In this document: positions 13,050 to 21,591 of the stretch, in pieces
How the letters are laid out: every line of letters starts with the position of its first letter
Numbering within the stretch: position 1 is the stretch's first letter
Assembly (NCBI RefSeq): GCF_032362555.1
Contig: NC_083534.1
Coordinates: forward strand, 338,001 to 402,000
DNA from: Amyelois transitella
Taxonomy: Eukaryota; Arthropoda; Insecta; Lepidoptera; Pyralidae
Reading direction: 5' to 3'
DNA: 64,000 nucleotides
The notes under the pieces: generated by a model
Told to the model about the DNA's origin: nothing
Database searches by the model: none
The model's input: the letters and a program-made list of their open reading frames with translations, nothing else
Translations under genes and position numbers: made by a program

Positions 13050-14489
13050 TGAGTATTTATGCCAGGTAAATTAATTATTAAATTCTACTTTACAATTTAC
13101 ATACATACATACATACACATCGTCACGTCTATATCCCTTATGGGGTAGACAGAGCCAATAGTCTTGAAAAGAATGAAAGGCCACGTTCAGCTACCTGGCT
13201 TAATGATAGAATTGAGATTCAAATAGTGACAGGTTGCTAGCCTGTCGCCTAAAAAAGAATCCCCAATTTGTAAGCCTATCCCTAATATAATCTATTCTAT
13301 CATCTATCTTCTAGTGAACAACTTGTCTTTATACTGTGTAGTGTAATATATGTAAGCGTTGGTTCCAAGACTAATGTATGGAATTGAAAGTTGGGTGCGG
13401 CAGTTGACTTGAGTTACTGTGAAAATTATGTGAAATTGACTTTTAGACTTTTAAAACCCAATGCACACATGAGGGTGTGTTGGTCCCATCACTAATGTAT
13501 GGAAGTTGGGTGCGGCAGGAGAAGCACGAAAGCAGAATAAATGCAGTGGTAATGAGAGCGTTAAGGAGTATGTTGGGTTTGAAACTGAGTGACCGGATAA
13601 GGAACAGCGTGATAAGGGAATGTTGTGATGTGAAAGAAGATAGAATAGAATAGATTTATTTTCAAAATTGGATACATGGTATCACTTATTGACGTGACAT
13701 CACTTAAATCTTATGTAGATGTAGTGACAGGAATAGAAAAGGGTATGTTAAGATGGTTTGGTCATGTGTAGGGGATGAATGAAAGCAGGTTGACTAAGCA
13801 GATATACAAGGAGAGTTTTGTACATACATATAATCATGTCTTTATCCCTCGCGAGGTAGATAGAGCTTACAGTCTTGAAAAGATTGAAAGGCCAAGTACA
13901 GCAATGATATAATTTAGATTTAAATAGTGACAGGTATTTGGGATTCTTCTGTTAGTCCCATTGCCTATTCCTTAGTCGCCTTTTACGCCATCCACGGGAA
14001 AGAGATGGAGTGATCCTATTTTTTTTCTCTCTGTTGGTAACCACACGGCGCCTATACGCCACATACATACAAACAATCACGTCTTTTATCCCGTACGTGG
14101 TAGACAGATTTTAAAATACATTGATTTGACGGCCTCTGTGGCGCAGCGGTGGTAGGTACGCTTATCTGTGACACCGGAGGTCCCGGGTTCGAATCCCGGT
14201 CAGGGCATGATGAAAAAAGGACTTTTTCTGATTGGCCTGGGTCTTGGATGTTTATCTATATAAGTATTTATTATAAAATATAGTATCGTTGAGTTAGTAT
14301 CTCGCAACACAAGTCTCGAACTCACTCCGAGGCTAACTCAATCTGTGTAATTTGACCCGTATATATATATTTATTGATTGATTGATTGATTTCAGGCCTG
14401 GTCATCTGCGCCACCACCACCATGTGCCCGGGGCCCAGCCGAAACCCACGCAGGCCGTTGATTCCGGTTACCAGGACAGAGTCTTCTAG
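3804..14489 (+). CDS. Cdk9: Cyclin-dependent kinase 9 (P-TEFb catalytic subunit), six exons, complete
   Basis: Serine/threonine kinase that with cyclin T phosphorylates the RNA polymerase II C-terminal domain, NELF and DSIF to release paused polymerase in the nucleus. Exons: 3804-4488, 8252-8337, 9776-9913, 11686-11765, 12727-12849, 14396-14489. All phases join and total 1,206 nt (401 aa plus stop), close to insect Cdk9 length. Visible motifs: glycine loop IGQGTFGEV (51-59), catalytic Lys75 (VAMK), the diagnostic PITALRE helix (87-93), HRDMKAAN (174-181, Asp176), DFG (194-196), activation-loop Thr218 in [10 protein letters not shown]. Later exons add the C-lobe ([24 protein letters not shown]) and a His-rich tail ending in RVF, as in known Cdk9. 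An in-frame Met at residue 24 is an alternative start. Introns are heavily invaded by repeats. Confidence 0.95.
4529..5102 (+). mobile_element. Pogo/Tigger-like MITE, copy A, in Cdk9 intron 1
   Basis: Begins CAGTGTAAACTCCATGTAAC and ends with its inverted repeat ...GAGTTTACACTG, flanked on both sides by TA (4527-4528, 5103-5104), the duplication expected for Tc1/mariner/pogo elements. 574 bp, no transposase. Confidence 0.75.
5190..5360 (-). repeat. LTR-like repeat fragment (putative solo-LTR family)
   Basis: Shares blocks with 19616-19885 and 22860-23070, including CTCCAATCC, a TATATACAACCT promoter-like box and GTGGCGTAGAGATGT. No internal retroelement sequence nearby. Confidence 0.4.
5465..5690 (+). 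repeat. RTE-tail-like interspersed repeat
   Basis: Runs from TATTATAAATGCGAAAGT to GTCGCGGGCGGCCTCTAGTA. The same unit is seen at about 17757-17965, 19199-19355 (reverse), 19972-20213 (reverse), 28857-29075 (reverse), 31446-31668 and, split by the BEL element, at 47452-47476/50507-50697. Confidence 0.6.
6002..6934 (-). mobile_element. Pogo/Tigger-like MITE, copy B, enlarged by internal duplication
   Basis: Same family as 4529-5102 but inverted; TA at 6000-6001 and 6935-6936. The interior contains three tandem, slightly diverged copies of a block of about 180-200 bp (GTGAGCAACT..., near 6170, 6367 and 6564), which explains the extra length (933 bp). Confidence 0.75.
7165..7433 (+). repeat. 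Abundant about 270-bp interspersed repeat, near full-length copy
   Basis: Family hallmark order: (CATA)n, GGTCACGTCTATATCCCTTG, GGGGTAGACAGAGCC, GGCCACGTTCAGCT, ATAGTGACAGGTTGCTAG, CGCCTTTTACGACATCCATG and the terminal hairpin GTGCCGGGAACCACACGGCAC. No reading frame of its own, no clear pol III boxes. Confidence 0.8.
7430..7590 (-). repeat. SINE fragment (family also at 25320-25600 and 26310-26660)
   Basis: Shared blocks CTTCCTCCTGGCTTTAGTCC, CGGTTGCATC, CACGAAGCGACTC and CAACCTTTGCA. Confidence 0.55.
7688..7925 (-). repeat. 270-bp repeat, reverse copy
   Basis: Starts at the hairpin end (GTTCCCGGCACC) and runs to the TAGACGTGAT-like end; with 7165-7433 it forms an inverted pair about 250 bp apart in Cdk9 intron 1. 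Confidence 0.75.
7955..8190 (-). repeat. tRNA-derived SINE, reverse copy
   Basis: Reverse complement shows a tRNA-like head with A box (TGGCGCAGCGGTAG) and B box (GGTTCAAATCC) and a body ending in GTGTAATTTGTCCC plus an AT-rich tail. It ends about 60 bp before Cdk9 exon 2. Confidence 0.8.
8252..8337 (+). CDS. Cdk9: Cdk9 exon 2
   Basis: Acceptor TGTGACAG, donor GTGAAT. Codes [20 protein letters not shown] and the SPIMQ end, the conserved region after the APE segment. Confidence 0.93.
8350..8620 (+). repeat. RTE-type tail repeat (GCTGAAGAGTTTGTTTG family)
   Basis: From ATTATAAAGCTGAAGAG to CACGGACTAAATCGCGGGAA and CAGCTAGT. Also at about 10365-10665, 17978-18248 (reverse), 32863-33118 (reverse), 35815-35970, 39900-40175, 43015-43275 and 62712-62975 (reverse). 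Confidence 0.6.
8770..9033 (+). repeat. 270-bp repeat, forward copy in Cdk9 intron 2
   Basis: Near full length, from ACATACATACATATGG to the ACCACACGGCAC hairpin. Confidence 0.75.
9382..9735 (-). repeat. 270-bp repeat, reverse copy plus a second partial copy
   Basis: One full reverse copy (9382-9640) followed by a partial one (9650-9735) that stops 40 bp before the Cdk9 exon 3 acceptor. Confidence 0.7.
9776..9913 (+). CDS. Cdk9: Cdk9 exon 3
   Basis: Acceptor CATTCCCAG, donor GTATAT. Codes a [15 protein letters not shown] stretch typical of Cdk9 and the basic GQKRKVK motif. Confidence 0.93.
9939..10200 (+). repeat. CTAGCTGTCCCGGCAAACG-family interspersed repeat
   Basis: Ends with ACGAGAATTTTATATATAAG. 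Also at about 15940-16135, 32140-32350 (reverse) and as a fragment near 42985. Resembles lepidopteran short elements; class not certain. Confidence 0.5.
10735..11130 (-). pseudogene. LINE ORF2 C-terminus plus 3' end, truncated
   Basis: Minus strand codes [20 protein letters not shown], then [17 protein letters not shown] and [19 protein letters not shown], the post-RT region of a non-LTR retrotransposon. Same family at 13440-13820 (+), 15428-15590 (-), 37375-37575 (+), 41680-41960 (+), 43310-43445 (-) and 55645-56035 (-). All are 5'-truncated fragments. Confidence 0.75.
11337..11590 (-). repeat. 270-bp repeat, reverse copy in Cdk9 intron 3
   Basis: Hairpin end at the left (GTGTGGTTCCCGGCAC), CATGTATG-type end at the right. 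Confidence 0.7.
11686..11765 (+). CDS. Cdk9: Cdk9 exon 4
   Basis: Acceptor GGTTACAG, donor GTAAGT, phase 2. Codes [20 protein letters not shown] and LDPAKR. Confidence 0.93.
11812..12053 (+). repeat. 270-bp repeat, forward copy in Cdk9 intron 4
   Basis: Complete but diverged. Further fragments of the same family follow at 12240-12280 and 12361-12402. Confidence 0.7.
12556..12718 (+). repeat. LINE 3'-tail fragment with ATTCT repeats
   Basis: GAAAATGCCGCAGTGTAGTT... to a (TCTAT)n tail. Related tails at 20479-20580, 26083-26287 (reverse), 30914-31000 and 52075-52290. It ends 9 bp before Cdk9 exon 5, so the exon 5 acceptor region abuts this insertion. Confidence 0.55.
12727..12849 (+). CDS. Cdk9: Cdk9 exon 5
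   Basis: Acceptor CGACACAG, donor GTATGT. Codes the end of the kinase fold with ALNHDFFW and the MFEYLAPPR motif. Confidence 0.93.
12996..13047. repeat. (AT)n microsatellite
   Basis: About 25 uninterrupted AT units in Cdk9 intron 5. Confidence 0.9.
13440..13820 (+). pseudogene. LINE ORF2 fragment with a nested tail insertion
   Basis: Plus strand follows the LINE ORF2 post-RT region, but 13641-13720 is an inverted LINE-tail insertion (AGAATAGAATAGATTTATTT...). Comparison with intact family copies suggests a short AGAT duplication at the join. An in-frame TAG and frameshifts make it dead. Confidence 0.6.
14129..14390 (+). repeat. tRNA-derived SINE, forward copy
   Basis: GGCCTCTGTGGCGCAGCGGT head, B box GGTTCGAATCC, body with CCTGGGTCTTGGATGTTTATC, and an (ATTG)n tail that runs into the Cdk9 exon 6 acceptor. 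Confidence 0.85.
14396..14489 (+). CDS. Cdk9: Cdk9 exon 6 (terminal)
   Basis: Acceptor TGATTTCAG directly after a tRNA-SINE tail (ATTG)n. Codes a His-rich segment and ends ...DRVF then TAG. The branch point and polypyrimidine tract of this acceptor therefore seem to lie in or beside SINE sequence. Confidence 0.92.
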
Positions 14490-14585
14490 GTTTAACGTTG
14501 TTGGCGGACTTGTAGCACCACAAGTTGGCCGACCGATCCACTATAGTGCTATCACTCTTTTATAAGGCGGTATCTGTAATATTTG

Positions 14586-14598
14586 AATAAAGAATAAA
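14586..14598 (+). terminator. Cdk9: Cdk9 polyadenylation signals (two overlapping candidates)
   Basis: AATAAA at 14586-14591 and again at 14593-14598, about 100 nt after the stop codon. Confidence 0.6.
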
Positions 14599-16863
14599 GC
14601 AATCTACCGCCGAATACGATTGAAATGGAAATAATAAAATAACGACCTTATTGCAAGCGCGTGAAAACTTAATATCCAAGTGTTACTTGCTGTCGCTCGT
14701 AATGGCGGACAATTTGATTCGCTGGTTTAAATGGAGCGCTCTGATTGGCTCGATCGTTCAATTATTGTTACTTCTGGTGTTATATGTGTAACTTATTAAA
14801 GTTATAATAATATATACCTACGGGACAAATTACACAGATTGAGTCAGCCTCGAAGTAAGTTGTTGAGACTTGTGTTGCGAGATATACTCAACGGTACTAT
14901 ATGTCATAAAAAAAACTTATATAGATAAACATCCAGACCAATCAGAGATAGTTCGTTTCTCATCACGCCCTGGCCGGGATTCGAACCCGGGATCTCCGGT
15001 ATCATAGATAAGCGTATTACCGCTGCGCCACAGAGGCAGTCGAATCAGTGGCAATATTGAATCAGTTAGAGACTGTATAAAATATATGATTGAATGTGCT
15101 TAATGATTTTAAAGTCAGCAGACTTGTTCGCTGACAAGTTGGCCAGCCATACGACAATTAATTAGAGACTATACTCGTATGTAATGTTCGACAAAGTGTA
15201 CTAAATATTGTTAAAGTTGACTGACAAGTTGGCCGACTTGTTGGCTAACAAGTTGGCGTACCAGTTCGACTGAGTCGTTACAAATTGTATTTAATTAATC
15301 TTGCCAATAGCCGAAAAAGTGTCCGGGCCCATCGAATTATTCCGTCCGTTCGAAAATGTATCTTGAAATGTTACAATAAAGCATAAAATCCGCAAATAAA
15401 ATTTTGATTTAACATTACAATTGTACATACATACATAAAATCGCGCTTTCCCGGAGGAGTAGGCAGAGACTACCTCTTTCCACTTGCCACGATCTCTGCA
15501 TATTTCCTTCGCTTCATCCACATTCATAACACTCTTCATGCAAGCTCGGCGGTTTCGGGGTACTCTTGACCTGACCCTTTTCAATTTCAATTGTAATTGT
15601 GCGCTTTATAGCAATAGTTCAAGATTCATTTTTGAATGGGAAACATCTTCAAAATTGTCGGAAAACTTCTATCGTCCAAGAATCTCACATGTAGTTGAGC
15701 GAAGATTTAATGTGTGCTTAATGTTATTTTGAAGGCCATACATCTCAACATAGCCTTTCAGTCTTTTTAAATCTGTTGGCTTTGTCTACCCCGCAAGGGA
15801 TATAGACTATATAATTATGTATGTACATACATACATATGGTCACGTCTATATCCCTTGCGGGGTAGACAGAGCCAACAGTCTCGAAAAGACTGAATGGCC
15901 ACGTTCAGCTATTTGGCTATATTTATATATAACTAACTGTCCCGGCAAACGTTGTTTTGCCATATAAATTATTTTAAAGTAATTAAGGGATATGAAAAAT
16001 AGATGTTGGCCGATTCTCAGACCTACTCAATATGCTCACATAATTTCATGAGAATCGGTCAAGCCGTTTCGGAGGATTACGGAGACAAACATTGTGATAC
16101 AAGAATTTTATATAAAGATATATATAAATATAGCCAAATCACTTTACATAATATGTATGTATGTATGTAAAAAGTGAGATATAAAAAGCTAGACTCCTCT
16201 CAAGAGAGGTGAGGCGACTCGGATGAATGCCGGGAGGATAGTGTCAAGTGAATTGTCATTAATGTTTATTGACTGATGTACATATGTATAGATTTGTAAG
16301 TAAGATAATAATAAAATTCTTTAATGGAACTAACTGACTTTGGTTTTTTAACTCGTCCGGGACATGTGAGGTATTATTTTTTATTGTAAATTCAGAGATT
16401 CAAATAGTGACAGGTTGCTAGCCTAAAAAAAGATCCCAGGTTTGTAAGCCTATCCTTTAGTCGCCTTTTACGACATCCACGGGGAAAGAGATGGAGTAGT
16501 CCTATTCTTTTTGATATTGGTACCGGGAACCACAATTCAATGACTGTTACATACATATGGTCATGTCTATATCCCTTGCGGGGTAGACAGAGCCACCAGT
16601 CTTGAAATGATTGATAGGCCACGTTCAGCTGTTTGGCTTAATGATAGAATTGAGATTCAAATAGTGACAGGTTGCTAGCACATCGCCTAAAAAATAATCC
16701 CAAGTTTGTAAGCCTATCCCTGAGTCACCTTTTACGACATCCACGGGAAAAGAGGTGGAGTGGTCCTACTCTTTTTTCTATTGGTGCCGGGAACCCCAAT
16801 CCAATGACTGTTCTCTATTTTTAATTACTTCAATTAATATAATTCGGTTTATATTTTAAACTT

Positions 16864-16869
16864 TTTATT
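16864..16869 (-). terminator. Polyadenylation signal of the minus-strand zinc-finger gene
   Basis: Reverse complement reads AATAAA, 25 nt past the TGA stop at 16895. Confidence 0.6.
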
Positions 16870-16894
16870 GTATTGTACATTGATTTTTGTCAAG

Positions 16895-17072
16895 TCACTC
16901 GTCATTCTCCATCATCAATTCCTGATGATTAGTCGACTTCACGTGACGTGCCAGCTGGGTGCTGGAGTGGAAGCCGTCGCGGCAGATTTTACAGAAGTAA
17001 TGCGTCAACTTCTTGTGTCGTTTCAGCGCCGAGCGAGTGGGCGCTGAGAACGAGCAGTTTCTACATTTACAC
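16895..17072 (-). CDS. Zinc-finger gene, terminal exon
   Basis: Acceptor TTTTTTGCAG. Two closing fingers then TGA. It is not an obvious long open frame because an in-frame plus-strand frame overlaps it, but frame, phase and finger spacing fit. Confidence 0.85.
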
Positions 17073-20000
17073 CTGCAAAAAATTTTTTAAATTATCATTT
17101 AATTTAAATTTTCTGTGTGGTTCCCGGCACCAATAAAAAGAAGAATAGGACCACTCCATCTTTTTCCGATGGATGTCGTAAAAAGCGACTAAGGGATAGG
17201 CTTATAAACTTGGGATTCTCCTTTTAGGCGATGGGCTAGCAACCTGTCACTATTTGAATCTCAATTCTATCATTAAGTCAAATAGCTGAACGTGGCCTTT
17301 CAGTCTTTTCAAGACTGTTGGCTGTCTACCCCGTAAGTGATATAGACGTGATAATATGTATGTATGTAATTTTAATTTTCTGCGCCGTGTGGTTCCAGGC
17401 ACCAATACAAAATAGAATATGACCATGACCACTCCAACTTCTTCCCATGGATCTCGTAAAAGGCGACTAAGGGATAGGCTTATAAACTTGGGATTCTCCT
17501 TTTAGGCGATGGGCTAACAACCTGTCACTATTTGAATCTCAATTCTATCATTAAGCCAAATAGCTGAACGTGGCCATTTAGTCTTCAAGACTGTTGGCTC
17601 TGTCTACCCCGCATGGGATATGGACGTATGTATGTAAATTTTCTGTATTTTTGCATGCCATGACTGGTTAAATGCGCGAAATGTATGTAGGTATATGCTT
17701 TGTAACACCTATAATTGTACCGCATTTAAAGCAAATAAAGTATTTGTATTTAAAAATATATCCTACTAATATTATAAATGCAAAAGTTTGTTAGTATGTC
17801 AGTATGGATGTTTGTTACTCTTTCACGCAATAACTACTGAACCGATTACGATGAAATTCGGTATGTAGGTAGCTGAAGACCCACAATAACATATAGGCTA
17901 CTTTTTATCCCGAAGTTCTTGCGGGATTGATTCCACGCGGACGAAGTCGCGGGCGGCCTCTAGTAAACATATAATAAAACTAGCTGTGCCCGCGACTTCG
18001 CGTGGAATAGTTATTTTGGGCATCATTGAAGCCCTCAAGGATGAATAGTTATCCCCGATATTTTGTTTCACATTTTCCGTTATTTCTTCGCTCCTTATAG
18101 TTGCAGCGTGATGTTATATAGCTTAAAGCTTTCCTCGATAAACGGTCTTATTCATCACAAAAAAAAATTCTTCAATTCGAACCAGTAGTTCCTGAGATTA
18201 GCGCGCTCAAACAAACAAACACTTCAGCTTTATAATATTAAGTATAGATATTTACCTGAATCCAAGCATGTGGTTCCTAATATGAAGCACAAGCGATGTC
18301 TTATTGAAAATTATCTTCTGACAATAGTCACACTCGAACCTATTTTCTATTATTTTATGTTTCCGCTTGTGTCTGTTCATATTTTTCGGGTTGTGACAGA
18401 CGAAACCGCATATATCGCATATTTCTGACAGTTCACCAGTGTGAATGTTCACATGACAGTCCCTGGAATTGATAAACATACATATAGTCACGTCTATATC
18501 CCTTACGGGGTAGACAGAGCCAATAGTGCCGAAAAGACTGAATGGCCACGTTCAGCTGCTCGGCTTGATGGAATTGAGATCCAAATAGTGACAGGCTGCT
18601 AGCCCATCGCCTAAAAAAAAACGATCGCAATTTTAAAAGCCTATCCCTTGGTCGCCTTTTACGACATCCATGGGAAAGAGATGGAGTGGTCCTATTCTTT
18701 TTTGTATTGGTGCCGGGAACCACACGGCACTGATAATATAATAAATTATAACGAAATTAATGCCGTGTGGTTCCCGGCACTATTAAAAATGAGAATAGGG
18801 CCACCTCGTCTCTTTCCTATTGATGCCTTTAAATGTGACTAAGGGATAATAAACTTGTGATTGTTCTAGGCGGTGGGCTAGCAATCTGTCACTATTTTAA
18901 TCTCAATTCTATCATCAAGCCAAAAAGCTGAACGTGGCCTATCAGTCTTTTCAAGACTGCCGGCTCTGTCTACCCCGTAAGGGATAGTGACGTGACTATA
19001 TGTATGTTATGTAATTATAGCGACTCGTGCGCCGTATTATTTCCGGCACTTTATTATAGGATCACTCTCCATATCCTTCCCACGGATGTGGTAAAAGGCG
19101 ACTAAGAGTAGGCTTGTAAACTTGGGATTCCTCTTGTAGGCGACGGGCTAGCAACCTGTCACTATTTGAATCTCAATTCCATCAGTAAGCCATATCAGAA
19201 ATCCGGGATAGAAAGTAGCCTATATATTATTCTGGGTCTTTAGCTACCTACAAACCAAATTTCATCGTGATCAGTACAGTAGTTTTTGCGTGAAAGAGTA
19301 ACAAACATCCATACTTACATCCTGACATACAAACTTTCGCATTTATATTATACTAGCGACCCGCCCCGGCTTCGCACGGGTGCAAAATAATAAATGTTAT
19401 TATACATAAAAACCTTCCTCTTGAATCACTCTACCTATTACAAAAAACCGCATCAAAATCCGTTGCGTAATTTTAAAGATTTAAGCATACAGACAAACAG
19501 ACTAAAATAGCGACTTTGTTTTATACTATGTAGTGATTAGTAGGATGTAGGTACGTACATTTGTATATACATATATACATAAAATCATGCCTTTTTCCCT
19601 ATAAGATGTATGTATGTATGTTGTGGCGACATCTCTACGCCACTCGTCACAACATCCAATCAAACAACTACTGTCAATCATCGCGAAGTAATAGACGCGT
19701 TCAGCCAATAGCAGCGAAGAATCCAAATCGCGATTTCAGAGATTTCACGGATTGGAGCTATATATACAACCTCCGACACGACATCGTCGGAGCCGCGGTT
19801 CCCCAGGCGTCACACCAGCTGGCGGAAGATCTTCCCTTTGGTGGCGGTCGAGCCGAATCATCGCTCCCGCTACATAATAAGTAAAACAATCACCTATCAT
19901 GTTTACACTTGTACACTTTGTCGCAATAATCGCACGGGTACCGTTTGGGCCCTCGTTGCTGATTGGCCAACATACATCCTGACATACAAACTTTCGCATT

Positions 20001-21591
20001 TATAATATATAGAGGCCGCCCGCGACTTCGTCCGCATGGAAACCCTATCAATCCCGCGGGAACTCTGGGATAAAAAGTAGCCTATGTGTTATTCTGGGTC
20101 TTCAGCTACCTACATACCAAATTTCATGGTAATCGGTTCAGTAGTTTTTGCGTGAAAGAGTAACAAACATCCATACATCCATACAAACTTTCGCCTTTAT
20201 AATAGTAGTAGGATATATGTACATATGTACATACATACATAAAATCATGCCTTTTCCCCTATAAGACGTATATGTATGTATGTAAACCAATCACCTGTCA
20301 TGTTTACACTTGTACACTTTGTCGCAATAATCGCACGGGTACCGTTTGGGCCCTCGTCTGTGAATGGCCATGTGCATCTCTCGCTTGCCGGTAGACAGAG
20401 TCTTGCCGCAAATATCACACACGAACCGCGTGTTGAAACCTGTTGACATCACACGAGACACGACATCATTTGCAAATTTTGATGTATGTTGAAAATGCTG
20501 CAGTGTAGTTTGTTCCGTCGTCTTGTAGAATAAGCGACGGAACAAACTACGCTACTACGTGCGCTTTGGGAGCGGTAGTTCATACGTCACGTCTATATCC
20601 CTTGCGGTGTGGACAGAGACAGTCGTGGAAAGATTGAAAGGCCACGTTCAGCTGTATGGTTTAATACTTAAGATTCAAACAGTGACAGGTTGCTAGCCAA
20701 TCATCTACAAAGAGAACATACATATATATAGTCACGTCTAAATCCCTCGCGGGGTAGACAGAGCGTCGAAAAGACTGAACGGCCATGCTCAGCTGCTGGG
20801 GTCTGCTAGAAGAATCCCAAGTCTATTAGCCTATCCTATAGTCGCCTTTTGCGACATCCATGAGAAAGATATGAAGTGGTCCTATTCTATTGTTGCCGGT
20901 AACCACACGGCACGCTTTGACGGCCTCTGTGGCGTAGCGGTAGTACGCTTGTCTGTGTCACCGGCATCCCGGGTTCGAATCCCGGCCAGGGCATGATGAT
21001 AAAAGAACTTTTTCTATTTGTCCTGGGTCTTGGATGTTTATCTATATAAGTATTTATTATAAAATATAGTATTGTTGAGTTAGTATCTCGTAACACAAGT
21101 CTCAAGCTTACTTCAAGGCTAACTCAATCTGTGTAATTTGTCCTGTATATATTTATTTATTATTATATTTAATCTGTGCGGGTGAAGCTGCAGATAAAGC
21201 AAGTAATAAATATAATTATCAACGAACCACTATGCACTTTAGTGTGTTCCTTCATCTTGTCGTAAGTCAACAAGACACCGCAAACATCGCAGGACTGTTT
21301 TGGTTGTTCATAATGTGTCAACACGTGTATTTTGTACTCCATATATCTCTTTTCGACTCCGCATTCCACACATTTATGTTTGCTAGTATGGTGCAAATGA
21401 GTGATTTCGTGTAATACAAATTCACGGTGTTCCGTGAACAATTTTGGGCAAGTGTTGCAGTTGAAAGTTCTTTTTTCTTTAGCGTGCAATGTTTTGTGGC
21501 GAATTAATGCCTTGTTGGAGTTAAATGTGTCGTTGCACACAGCACAACAAAACACATTTGAAGTACTTGTCGCTGTTGCTTTTTCACCCAT
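16895..21591 (-). CDS. C2H2 zinc-finger protein with ten fingers, four exons
   Basis: Putative nuclear DNA-binding regulator. Exons on the minus strand: 21591-21228, 20439-20295, 18462-18256, 17072-16895. Phases join exactly and each junction completes a finger: KVHSG|FNTRFVCDICGK, KHDR|DCHVNIHTGE (C-x2-C-x12-H-x3-H across the intron) and GF-R|CKCRNC. Fingers run with short linkers through the protein; the last two are CRNC...HKKLTH and CKIC...HVKSTNH, with a 10-residue tail ending MENDE. The 21228 donor (GTTCGT) is weak but phase-correct. The Met at 21591 follows a perfect acceptor-like ATTCCAG, so this may be an internal exon with a missing 5' exon (often a ZAD domain in insect genes). No such exon was recognised upstream. 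Confidence 0.85.
17116..17630 (-). repeat. Two adjacent reverse copies of the 270-bp repeat
   Basis: Copies at 17116-17360 and 17388-17630, head to tail, inside the last intron of the minus-strand zinc-finger gene. Confidence 0.75.
18256..18462 (-). CDS. Zinc-finger gene, exon 3
   Basis: Acceptor CAATTCCAG, donor GTAAAT. Codes the end of one finger plus CDIC...HKRKH and CDYC...HIRNH. Confidence 0.85.
18476..19190. repeat. Cluster of 270-bp repeats (one forward, two reverse)
   Basis: Forward 18476-18730 begins 14 bp from the exon 3 acceptor; reverse 18760-19010; partial reverse 19030-19190. The first two are an inverted pair separated by about 30 bp. Confidence 0.75.
19361..19536 (+). repeat. 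GACCCGCCCCGGCTTCG-family repeat
   Basis: Ends in CGACTTTGTTTTATACTATG and TAGTGAT. Also at 30996-31186, 55232-55414, partly 51638-51756, and reverse at 23095-23250 and 53098-53253. Confidence 0.6.
19616..19885 (+). repeat. LTR-like repeat with promoter-like box
   Basis: TGTGGCGACATCTCTACGCC, CCAAT-like boxes, TTGGAGCTATATATACAACC (TATA-like) and a GC-richer 3' half. Shares blocks with 5190-5360 and 22860-23070. Possible solo LTR, but no clean TSD was found. Confidence 0.4.
19885..19970 (-). pseudogene. Partial duplicate of zinc-finger exon 2
   Basis: About 85 bp matching the 3' half of the exon at 20295-20439, including its donor (reads RGPKRYPCDYCDKVYKCKHD on the minus strand). The 5' half of the exon is missing. 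Confidence 0.8.
20295..20439 (-). CDS. Zinc-finger gene, exon 2
   Basis: Acceptor GTCAACAG, donor GTGATT. Codes CDICGKTLSTGKREMHMAIH and the first half of the CDYC finger. A partial duplicate lies at 19885-19970. Confidence 0.85.
20918..21160 (+). repeat. tRNA-derived SINE, forward copy
   Basis: TGGCGTAGCGGTAGTACGC A-box region and GGTTCGAATCC B box; lies just beyond the 5' splice site of the first visible zinc-finger exon. Confidence 0.85.
21228..21591 (-). CDS. Zinc-finger gene, exon 1 (or first visible exon)
   Basis: Four fingers: CCAVC...HKTLH, CNTC...HEITH, CVEC...HVLTH, CDVC...HTKVH. The open frame beyond 21228 toward 21169 is intron. Confidence 0.82.

Larger units (their letters stand above)
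14490..16894. other. Convergent intergenic region between Cdk9 and the minus-strand zinc-finger gene
   Basis: Holds the Cdk9 3' UTR and poly(A) signals, a reverse tRNA-SINE (14818-15040), a patch at about 15120-15270 with four ACAAGTTGG motifs, LINE and 270-bp-repeat fragments (15428-16135), and forward 270-bp repeats (16390-16530, 16550-16795). No further host exon seen. Confidence 0.55.

Noticed and set aside
14129..14200. tRNA gene (also 8100-8190, 20918-20990, 46250-46320, 27150-27230)
   Set aside because: A and B boxes are present but there is no complete cloverleaf; all are followed by the common SINE body and repeat many times.
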